From positions 1-64,000 of the forward strand of contig NZ_WKJN01000011.1 of assembly GCF_009674495.1 (NCBI RefSeq): a DNA stretch of 64,000 nt, given 5' to 3'. The DNA is from Duganella alba (GTDB taxonomy: Bacteria > Pseudomonadota > Gammaproteobacteria > Burkholderiales > Burkholderiaceae_D). Of the stretch, positions 55,309-64,000 are shown piece after piece. Every line of letters starts with the position of its first letter. Positions within the stretch are counted from its first letter, which is position 1. The notes beneath the pieces are model-generated. The model was given only the letters and a program-made list of their open reading frames with translations, did not search any database and was not told the origin of the DNA. The translations under genes were made by a program, and so were the position numbers.

Positions 55309-55336
55309 TATGCCGGGCCGGACGCCCGGTCCGGCA
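55309..55336 (-). other. Hairpin between ahpC and ahpF
   Basis: ATGCCGGGCCGG and CCGGTCCGGCAT form a stem of about 12 pairs, GC-rich, without a T-run. It could stabilise the ahpC message or reduce read-through into ahpF. Function is inferred. Confidence 0.5.
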
Positions 55337-55375
55337 TCGCGGTAACTACTTGTGTGCTGCAGTCTTGTTCAAGAC

Positions 55376-55939
55376 TTAGATCTTGCCGACCAGGTCCAGC
55401 GACGGGGTCAGGGTTGCTGCGCCTTCGGTCCATTTTGCTGGGCAAACCTGGCCTGGGTGCTCGGCAACGTATTTCGCTGCTTTAACTTTGCGCAGCAGTT
55501 CCGATGCGTCGCGGCCGATGCCGTTGTCGTGCACTTCCATCACTTTGATGAAGCCTTCTGGATTGATGACGAAGGTGCCGCGCAGTGCCAGGCCTTCTTC
55601 TTCGATCATCACTTCGAAGTTACGCGACAGTTTGCCGGTTGGGTCGCCGATCAGCGGGTAGTTCACTTTCTTGATCGCGTCCGAGGTGTCGTGCCATGCT
55701 TTGTGCGCGAAGTGGGTGTCGGTCGACACGCCGTACACGTCCACGCCCAGTTTGGCGAATTCAGGTTGGAAATCGGCCAGATCTTCCAGTTCGGTTGGGC
55801 ACACGAAGGTGAAGTCGGCTGGGTAGAACATCAGAACGGACCACTTGCCTTTCAGCGACTCTTCGGTCAGGTCGATGAATTTGCCGTCGACGTAAGCGGT
55901 GGCAGCGAATGGCTTGACTTGGGTATTGATCAGGGACAT
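55376..55939 (-). CDS. ahpC: Alkyl hydroperoxide reductase subunit C (peroxiredoxin)
   Basis: A 187-residue peroxiredoxin. The peroxidatic Cys is in [11 protein letters not shown] (near residue 47) and the resolving Cys in GQVCPAKW (near 166). It reduces H2O2 and organic peroxides and is recycled by AhpF, encoded downstream. An OxyR-type operator lies 68 bases upstream of the start. Confidence 0.97.
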   Translation of the reverse strand: MSLINTQVKPFAATAYVDGKFIDLTEESLKGKWSVLMFYPADFTFVCPTELEDLADFQPEFAKLGVDVYGVSTDTHFAHKAWHDTSDAIKKVNYPLIGDPTGKLSRNFEVMIEEEGLALRGTFVINPEGFIKVMEVHDNGIGRDASELLRKVKAAKYVAEHPGQVCPAKWTEGAATLTPSLDLVGKI

Positions 55940-56006
55940 TGTGGTTTCCTCGTTGGGTTGTGAATCATTGAGACGCCAGTTTAAGGCTTTTTAACCCATT
56001 TGCAAA

Positions 56007-56043
56007 ATTGATTGTTCCAATAGTTTCAATTGTCTTTGACTAT
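56007..56043. promoter_or_regulatory. OxyR-type operator upstream of ahpC
   Basis: The four spaced tetranucleotides ATTG-N7-CAAT-N7-ATTG-N7-CTAT fit the OxyR layout (ATAG-N7-CTAT-N7-ATAG-N7-CTAT) exactly in spacing and closely in sequence. It overlaps the 3' end of the GGDEF/EAL gene by 18 bases, where ahpC's control region runs into the neighbour. Confidence 0.7.
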
Positions 56044-58830
56044 CAACGCCGCAAACGGCATAGCATTATCACGCAGGAAGAGGTCGAATTGTTGCGCCGG
56101 CATGGGCTTGGCGAACAGATAGCCCTGGCCATAGTCGCAGCCGGCGGCGGCCAGCAGGTCGCGCTGTTCGGGCGTTTCCACGCCTTCGGCGATCACTTTC
56201 AGGTCCAGCTTGTGCGCCATGACGATGATGGCTTCCGACAGGGCCATGTCGCTGGAGTCCGGGGCCAGGTTGCGGGTAAAGGAGCGGTCGATCTTTAAAT
56301 AGTCGATGTCGAATTTCTTCAGGTACGACAGCGACGAGTAGCCGGTGCCGAAATCGTCCAGCGCCACCTGGATGCCGGCGTCGCGCAGTTGCAGCAGGCG
56401 GTTGCTGACGGCGCTGCTGGCGTCCAGCAGCAGGCCCTCGGTGATCTCCACCACCAGCGACTGGCCAGGCAGCGCCAGCGATTGCAGGTGTTCCAGCCAG
56501 CCTTGATAAGAACTGCCTTCGCGCTGGAACTCCAGCGGCGACTGGTTCAGGCTGACCTGGAACTCGGCGTAATGCTGCTGCCGCCAGCGCTGCACCCAGC
56601 GCGCCGATTCGCGGAACACCCATTCGCCGATGTCGATGATCAGGCCGCTCGACTCGGCCAGCGGAATGAATTCCAGCGGACTGACCAGCCCGCGCGACGG
56701 ATGGTTCCAGCGTATCAAGGCCTCGGCCTTGTGGATGGCGCCGCTGGCCAGGTGCACGATGGGCTGGAAATATAGCTCGAACTGCTCGCCCTTGAGCGCG
56801 CCGCGCAGGTCGTTGGTCAGGCGCATGCGGTTCAGCGCCGCCACCTGCAAGGTCGGCGTAAAGTAGCTGTAGCGGTTGCGGCCGGCGCCCTTGGCCGCAT
56901 ACATGGCCTGGTCGGCGTGCTTGAGCAGGTCATCGATGTCGAGCGCATCATCGGGATACAGGGTGATGCCGATGCTGGCCGAGACGAACGCCTGCTCCTG
57001 CCCCAGGTCGAACGGCTTCAGCAGGCTGTTGAGGATGGCCTGGGCGATGCGCTCCACGTGGTCCGGCGCCTCCAGCTCGGTCAGGATGACGGTGAACTCG
57101 TCGCCGCCCAGCCGCGCCACCGTGTCCGACTTGCGCACGCAGGCGCCGATGCGGCGTGCGGCGTCGATCAGCAACACGTCGCCCTGCTGGTGGCCGAGCG
57201 TGTCGTTGACTTCCTTGAAGTGGTCGAGGTCGATGAACAGCACGGCGATGCGCGACTTGTCGCGCTGGCTTTTCAGCATGTCGTGCCCCAGGCGGTCGAG
57301 GAACATGCGGCGGTTGGGCAGCTGGGTCAGCGTGTCGAAATTGGCCTGCTGCCAGATCAGCGCCTCGCTCTGCTTCTTGGCCGTCACATCCTCGATCATG
57401 CACAGATGGTGCGGATGACTGCCGGCCGCCGTGTCGATGCTGTTGACCGACACGTCGATCCAGGCCACGCTGCCGTCCGGCCGGAACAGGCGGCTGAGCG
57501 CCTTGAAGCTGCTGATCTGCCCGGTCGTCATCAGCGCCATCTGCGCCTTGATCTGCACGATGTCGTCCGGATGGCCGACGTCCAGCCAATGCAGCGCCCG
57601 CAATTCGTGCTGGGTACGGCCCAGGATCTCCTGGTAACGCGCATTGATGTCGCGGTATTCGTAGCTGATCGAGTCGATCAGCGCGATGCCCAGCGGCGAC
57701 GCCTCGAACATGGTGCGGAAGCGCTGCTCGCCCTGGCGGATGGTTTCCAGCGCCCGCTTGCGCTCGCGCGCCAGCAGGCTGAAGTGGATGGCCACGCCCA
57801 GCATCAGCACCAGCGCCGCCCCGGCCAGCGAACGGTACAGCCACAACAGGTTGCCGCGCGGCGGATCGACGCGGTACATGAAGCCGTCGAAGCGGGCGCC
57901 GCGCGCCATCATGCCAAGGCCGGCATAGACGTCGGCGATATGCTGCCAGCGCTCCGGATTCATGTAGCCGATTTCCACCAGCACCGGCTGCACCAGCGGC
58001 ACCATCTGGCGCGCCTCGTACAGCAGGTGCTGGCGCTCGCTGCGGCGCGAATACTTACTGAGGATAAGGTCGGCCGCTTCCTCCTGGTGACTCATGGCCC
58101 ACTGCCAGCCGCGCATGCTGGCGGCGCGGAAGGCCGCCACGCGCGCCGGGTGGCTGGCGATTTCCTGCTCGCTGGTAAACAGGTTATCGCCGTAGAAATC
58201 GATGCCGACCGCGCGCGGGCTGTAGATATCATACGGAAAGCCGACGCGGTCGAAGGTGTCCGGCTCGTTGGTGGTGTAGATCGCCATGGCGTCCACCTTG
58301 CCGTTGATCAGGTCGTCCGGATTGAAGCTGTGTTCGACGCGCTGGAAACTGCTGGTCGGCACGCCTTCCTTGGTCAGGTAGGCCAGCAGCTCGTCGGCGT
58401 TGCCGAGGTCGTCGGTGAGGGAGCCGATCATGGCCTTCTTGCCGATCAGGCGGCGGATATCGGCGTCGCCGCTGCTCTGGCGCATCGCCAGCGCATACGG
58501 CGAATGCTGGAAGATCACGCCCAGCACCACCACCGGCTTGCCGGCCATGCGCGCCAGCAGCAGGCTGCTGCTGCCGGTGCCGTATTCGGCCGTGCCGGCG
58601 ATGACGTCGCGTTCCGGCGCGTTGCCATCCTGTCCCTCCAGGATGCGCACCTCGAGCCCGGCCTCGCGGTAATAGCCCAGTTCCTGCGCCGCGTAATAGC
58701 CGGCAAACTGGAACTGGTGTGCGTGCTTCAGCTGCAGCGTGACTTTTTCCAGCGCCAAGGCCGGCGCCGCGCCCAGCAGCAGGGCGGCAACGGTACACAG
58801 CTTGGCAAGGACGCTGAAGCGGAAAAGCAC
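56026..58830 (-). CDS. GGDEF-EAL protein with periplasmic NMT1-like sensor and PAS domain
   Basis: A 934-residue protein with a signal peptide (1-27), a periplasmic NMT1/THI5-like binding domain (about 28-300; HAHQFQFAGYYAAQELGYY), one membrane helix (about 332-354), a PAS domain (about 365-490), a GGDEF domain with intact RLGGDEF, and an EAL domain with intact KAEALIRW and DDFGTGYSSL. Both catalytic motifs are canonical, so it may make or break c-di-GMP. NMT1-like domains bind pyrimidine-type or related small molecules in transport; here the domain probably senses a ligand. Upstream of ahpC on the same strand. Confidence 0.93.
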   Translation of the reverse strand: MLFRFSVLAKLCTVAALLLGAAPALALEKVTLQLKHAHQFQFAGYYAAQELGYYREAGLEVRILEGQDGNAPERDVIAGTAEYGTGSSSLLLARMAGKPVVVLGVIFQHSPYALAMRQSSGDADIRRLIGKKAMIGSLTDDLGNADELLAYLTKEGVPTSSFQRVEHSFNPDDLINGKVDAMAIYTTNEPDTFDRVGFPYDIYSPRAVGIDFYGDNLFTSEQEIASHPARVAAFRAASMRGWQWAMSHQEEAADLILSKYSRRSERQHLLYEARQMVPLVQPVLVEIGYMNPERWQHIADVYAGLGMMARGARFDGFMYRVDPPRGNLLWLYRSLAGAALVLMLGVAIHFSLLARERKRALETIRQGEQRFRTMFEASPLGIALIDSISYEYRDINARYQEILGRTQHELRALHWLDVGHPDDIVQIKAQMALMTTGQISSFKALSRLFRPDGSVAWIDVSVNSIDTAAGSHPHHLCMIEDVTAKKQSEALIWQQANFDTLTQLPNRRMFLDRLGHDMLKSQRDKSRIAVLFIDLDHFKEVNDTLGHQQGDVLLIDAARRIGACVRKSDTVARLGGDEFTVILTELEAPDHVERIAQAILNSLLKPFDLGQEQAFVSASIGITLYPDDALDIDDLLKHADQAMYAAKGAGRNRYSYFTPTLQVAALNRMRLTNDLRGALKGEQFELYFQPIVHLASGAIHKAEALIRWNHPSRGLVSPLEFIPLAESSGLIIDIGEWVFRESARWVQRWRQQHYAEFQVSLNQSPLEFQREGSSYQGWLEHLQSLALPGQSLVVEITEGLLLDASSAVSNRLLQLRDAGIQVALDDFGTGYSSLSYLKKFDIDYLKIDRSFTRNLAPDSSDMALSEAIIVMAHKLDLKVIAEGVETPEQRDLLAAAGCDYGQGYLFAKPMPAQQFDLFLRDNAMPFAALIVKDN

Positions 58831-58911
58831 GGAGATCCCGGGACGGAAAGCACTGGCTCCAGTGTAGCTGTTTCATGCGCTACAACGCTGCTTTATGCCA
58901 ACCCGGACGCA

Positions 58912-58953
58912 CAAAAAGCAACGGACGGCCAGGCTTGCGCCTGCCGTCCGTTG
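58912..58953 (-). terminator. Terminator of the RCC1 lipoprotein gene
   Basis: The stem CAACGGACGGC / GCCGTCCGTTG (one bulge) is followed on the minus strand by CTTTTTGT. It lies 19 bases after the stop at 58972. Confidence 0.75.
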
Positions 58954-58971
58954 GGCGCGGAAGAAACCCGC

Positions 58972-60453
58972 TTAGTTCGGGTTGGCGATGCTGACCGGCA
59001 CCGTCGAGGTGGTGGTCTTGCCGTTGCCCAGCTGGCCATCGGCGTTGCCACCCCAGGTCCACAGCGTGTTGTCGGCTTTCAGGCCGGCGCTATGAATGGC
59101 GCCGGCGCTGATGCCGGTCCAGGTGCGGTCCAGGCCCACCTGGACCGGCGAGAACTGGTCGGCGCCGCTGCCGTCGCCCAGTTGGCCGTCGCTGTTGGCG
59201 CCCCAGGCCCACAGCGTGCCGTTGCTGCGCACCGCCAGGGTGTGCAGGCCGCCGGCCGACACCAGCGTCCAGTCGGCGTCGGTGCTGATCTGGGTCGGCG
59301 CACTGACGGTGCCGCTGCCGGCGTTGTTGCCCAGCTGGCCGGAGCCATTCGCGCCCCAGGCCCACAACTTGCCGGAGGTATCGATCGCCATCGAGTGGCT
59401 GCCGCCGGCCGAGACCGCGACATAGGTCAGGCTGCCGATCTTGGCCGGCGTCGACACCGGCGAGGTGCTGACGGCGGCATTGCCCAGCTGGCCGCTGCTG
59501 TTGTCGCCCCAGGTCGACAGCGAGCCGTCTTTCTGGATGGCCAGGGTATGGGTGCCGCCGGCGCTGGCGGCAATATAGGTGGTGGTGTTGGTTTTATCCG
59601 TGCCGCCGACCTTCACCGGCGCCGTGCGCACCTGCACCGTGGTGTCGCCCAGCTGGCCTTCGGCGTTGCGGCCCCAGGCCCACAGCGTGCCGTCGGCCTT
59701 CAGCGCCACGACGTGGTACTTGCCGGCCCAGACGCCGATCCAGGTGGTGTCCTTGCCGATCTGGGTCGGCGTCGAGCGGTTGGTCTGGTCACCCTGGCCC
59801 AGCTGGCCATAGGTATTCAGGCCCCACGACCACAGCGAGCCGCCGGTGGCGGTGGCGCCGGTATTGGCGCGGATGGCGACCGCGAACTGGTCGCCGACCG
59901 AAATTTTGCTCCAGGCGGTGGTGGCGGCGCCATTGGCGACCACGACCGGCGTCAGGCGCGCGGTGGTGCTGCTGTCGCCCAGCTGGCCCCAGTTGTTCTG
60001 GCCCCAGGAATACAGTTTGCCGTCGGCGCGGCGGGCGATGGTCTGGAAGCCGCCGGCCGACACATCTTTCCATGGCGCCGTCACGGTGATGGTCACCGAA
60101 CCGACCACGCTGTCCTGGGTGGCGTTGATGGTTTCGGTGCCGACCGCGACGCCGGTCACGCGGCCGGTGGCGGTGGCGACCGACGCCACGGCGGCGTTGC
60201 CGCTCTTGGTGGTCCACGCCAGGCCGCCGGCGACGGTCAGCGGTTTGGTGCTGCCGTCCGAATAGGTGCCGGTGGCGGTCGCGTCCTGGAAGGTCGTGAC
60301 CGGGATGGTGGTGGAGGCCAGCGTGACCGCGATGCTTTTCAGCGTCGGGGTCGCCGAACCGCTATTGCTGCCGCCGCCGCCACCGCCGCCGCACGCGGCC
60401 AGCACGGCAAACACCGGGATCAGCAAGAGGGAGGAGAATTTAAAATTTTTCAT
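58972..60453 (-). CDS. Lipoprotein with RCC1 repeats (beta-propeller)
   Basis: A 493-residue protein starting MKNFKFSSLLLI (GGAAG upstream of ATG 60453). The lipobox is LAAC (Cys 21), followed by seven Gly, a spacer. Residues about 38-125 look like a bacterial Ig-like (BIG2) domain. Then come seven RCC1 repeats, counted by their WGxNxxGQLG-type cores (YSWGQNNWGQLG, WSWGLNTYGQLG, WAWGRNAEGQLG and four more), enough for a complete seven-bladed propeller. It is probably exposed at the outer membrane; the partner is unknown. Divergent to nothing nearby and ended by its own terminator. Confidence 0.88.
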   Translation of the reverse strand: MKNFKFSSLLLIPVFAVLAACGGGGGGGSNSGSATPTLKSIAVTLASTTIPVTTFQDATATGTYSDGSTKPLTVAGGLAWTTKSGNAAVASVATATGRVTGVAVGTETINATQDSVVGSVTITVTAPWKDVSAGGFQTIARRADGKLYSWGQNNWGQLGDSSTTARLTPVVVANGAATTAWSKISVGDQFAVAIRANTGATATGGSLWSWGLNTYGQLGQGDQTNRSTPTQIGKDTTWIGVWAGKYHVVALKADGTLWAWGRNAEGQLGDTTVQVRTAPVKVGGTDKTNTTTYIAASAGGTHTLAIQKDGSLSTWGDNSSGQLGNAAVSTSPVSTPAKIGSLTYVAVSAGGSHSMAIDTSGKLWAWGANGSGQLGNNAGSGTVSAPTQISTDADWTLVSAGGLHTLAVRSNGTLWAWGANSDGQLGDGSGADQFSPVQVGLDRTWTGISAGAIHSAGLKADNTLWTWGGNADGQLGNGKTTTSTVPVSIANPN

Positions 60454-60600
60454 GATCTTCCAGTTCACAGAATAAGGTCTGCGGTGGACCCAGTGTAGTC
60501 CGGCACAGCGTCCACGCATCGCACGAGCAGGACTGAATTATCCACGTAATTGCAGCGATACGGTGATTTAACAACATTTCTTTTGAGAATTTATGCGAAA

Positions 60601-60626
60601 AAAAAGCACCCGCGGGTGCTTTTTCA
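60601..60626 (-). terminator. Terminator of the YgiQ gene
   Basis: The perfect inverted repeat AAAAAGCACCCGCGGGTGCTTTTT lies right beyond the stop at 60630, with an A-run on the left that gives T's on the minus strand. Confidence 0.8.
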
Positions 60627-60629
60627 GGA

Positions 60630-63029
<2,400 letters not shown>

Positions 63030-63119
63030 ATGGGGCCGTATTGTACCGGAGTTAGCCCCGTTCCGCTCACGCGGTCGTGAATTTCCTTTTACTTTTCAAA
63101 CACTTGTGCGAAAACGATA

Positions 63120-63398
63120 TCAAATACCCATGTTTGACAGGATCGTGCCCAGCTCGCGCAGGCCCGACTCCAGCGTCGGATGCTTGGCGGCGAACTTGGC
63201 CGACAGCTCCTGCGAGCGCTCCGCCAGGCCGTACGTGGTGGACTCGCCGGGGGCCGGCTGTTCGGCGCCGCGTTCCAGCAGCGCCTGGATATCGCCGTTC
63301 AGCTGTCGCAGCAGCTCCTGCAGTTCCTCATCGACCGGACCGGCATTGGCCAGGTTGGCGTGCAGGCTCTTGAGCGAGGTTTTCAGATTGCTGTCCAT
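63120..63398 (-). CDS. DUF4404 family protein
   Basis: A 92-residue helical protein matching DUF4404 by its layout (LKSLHANLANAGPVDEEL near the start, AERSQELSAKFAAKHP later). It is mostly coiled-coil-like. It lies 13 bases after the VF530-type gene upstream on the same strand, probably as one unit. Function unknown. Confidence 0.82.
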   Translation of the reverse strand: MDSNLKTSLKSLHANLANAGPVDEELQELLRQLNGDIQALLERGAEQPAPGESTTYGLAERSQELSAKFAAKHPTLESGLRELGTILSNMGI

Positions 63399-63411
63399 AA
63401 TCGTTCCCTGT

Positions 63412-63615
63412 TTAGAATGTGGTGGCCAGATACAGGTCTTCGACCTGCGTCCTGGCCCACGGCGTCTTGCGCAAGAACTTCAGGCTGGACTTGATGCTGG
63501 GATCGCTGCTGAAACAGTTGATATCGATCCGCTGCGCGAGTTGTTCCCAGCCGTAATGTTCATGCAGACGGGTCACTATCGCTTCCAGCGTCACGCCGTG
63601 TAGTTGGTTGTTCAT
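63412..63615 (-). CDS. VF530-type DNA-binding family protein
   Basis: A 67-residue protein of the VF530 family ([42 protein letters not shown]). Structures of this family suggest DNA binding. The ATG at 63615 is the natural start; the longer frame upstream has no good support. It is first of two genes with the DUF4404 gene. Confidence 0.83.
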   Translation of the reverse strand: MNNQLHGVTLEAIVTRLHEHYGWEQLAQRIDINCFSSDPSIKSSLKFLRKTPWARTQVEDLYLATTF

Positions 63616-63760
63616 ATCGTACTCAAAAATCAAAGGCTGGGATGATTGTACACAAAGTGGCCGACATTCCAGTGTGATGCTTAACGCAAGCTTTTGTGCC
63701 AGATCAGTATAGCCGGCAGCGCGGCGCTCTAGAGTGACTTCTTTTTCCTTGGAGAAGCTC

Positions 63761-64000
63761 ATGATGCGCGCCGTCATCTGCAAAGGCGACCCGACCTCCC
63801 ATGGCGGCAAAGTCCTCGAAGGCAACGAACTGGTCACCACCAACGGCCGCGCCGTGGCGCAGCTGGGGCACAAGACTTTCTGCCCGCAATGCAAGGGCAC
63901 ATTTCCCATCATCGAAGGACTGGACTTCCACACCTACGCCGGCATCGGCACCGCGGTGGACGGCATGAAGACCGCCTGCGGCGCCAAGCTGATCGCCACG
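63761..64000 (+). CDS. PAAR domain protein, cut by the window end
   Basis: The frame starts at ATG 63761, with CTTGGAGAA 6 bases upstream, and is open to the window edge (80 codons). The sequence [22 protein letters not shown] and [17 protein letters not shown] is that of PAAR proteins, which cap the VgrG spike of type VI secretion systems. The rest of the protein, which could carry an effector domain, is outside the window. The 145 bases before it carry no other gene. Confidence 0.87.
   Translation, partial: MMRAVICKGDPTSHGGKVLEGNELVTTNGRAVAQLGHKTFCPQCKGTFPIIEGLDFHTYAGIGTAVDGMKTACGAKLIAT

Overview
The window is chromosomal DNA from a GC-rich betaproteobacterium, most probably an Oxalobacteraceae of the Duganella/Massilia type. 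This is inferred from the protein families present (GTP-type PEP carboxykinase, short single-domain asparaginase, octapeptide-repeat proteins with a C-terminal Ca-binding domain), dense coding with 4-base gene overlaps, and RNA signals of proteobacterial type. I see no insertion sequence, integrase, prophage or CRISPR array.

Layout. 1-2438 (minus): an ECF sigma factor, its membrane anti-sigma factor and an exported caspase-like protease cut off by the window start. 2642-4558 (plus): a divergent membrane protein and two lipoproteins. 4560-7141 (minus): a 3-hydroxybutyrate dehydrogenase / CMD-family / TetR / membrane-protein group with two matching TetR-type operators. 7296-8833 (plus): a DUF2252 kinase-like protein and a small membrane protein. 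8919-9422 (minus): ssb.

9510-20414 (minus) is one long cobalamin operon: the cobalt ECF transporter cbiMNQO, then cobM, cbiX, cbiC, cbiD, cbiET, cobI, a split cbiG, cobJ and a 2Fe-2S ferredoxin, stitched by short overlaps and headed by a promoter, a B12 riboswitch and a likely Shine-Dalgarno-sequestering hairpin. The divergent SUMT gene cobA supplies precorrin-2. CbiX, CbiD and CbiG point to the cobalt-early route; no CbiJ/CobK is present here.

21646-35330: uvrA behind a LexA box, an AraC regulator with an exported protein, DUF885 and DUF1028 genes, an aldehyde dehydrogenase, a HAD phosphatase, a second TetR regulator with a 37-residue membrane protein, both preceded by matching palindromes, pckG, and a D-2-hydroxyacid dehydrogenase. 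35327-36687: an unknown protein and a half-length asparaginase.

36698-45943 (minus) holds the most unusual content: two adjacent genes for proteins of 2239 and 809 residues made almost wholly of about 250 and 93 tandem octapeptides, with a higher-order repeat of about 27 octads. The larger ends in a DxDGNG-type Ca-binding region typical of type I secreted proteins.

46098-64000: rdgC and dinB (LexA box), a solute-binding protein, tRNA-Val and tRNA-Asp, a two-gene ABC transporter, a cNMP-binding protein with an AI-2E transporter, an orphan two-gene cassette, ahpC-ahpF with an OxyR-type operator, a GGDEF-EAL protein with a periplasmic NMT1-like sensor, a seven-repeat RCC1 lipoprotein, YgiQ radical SAM protein, DUF4404 and VF530 proteins, and the start of a PAAR protein.
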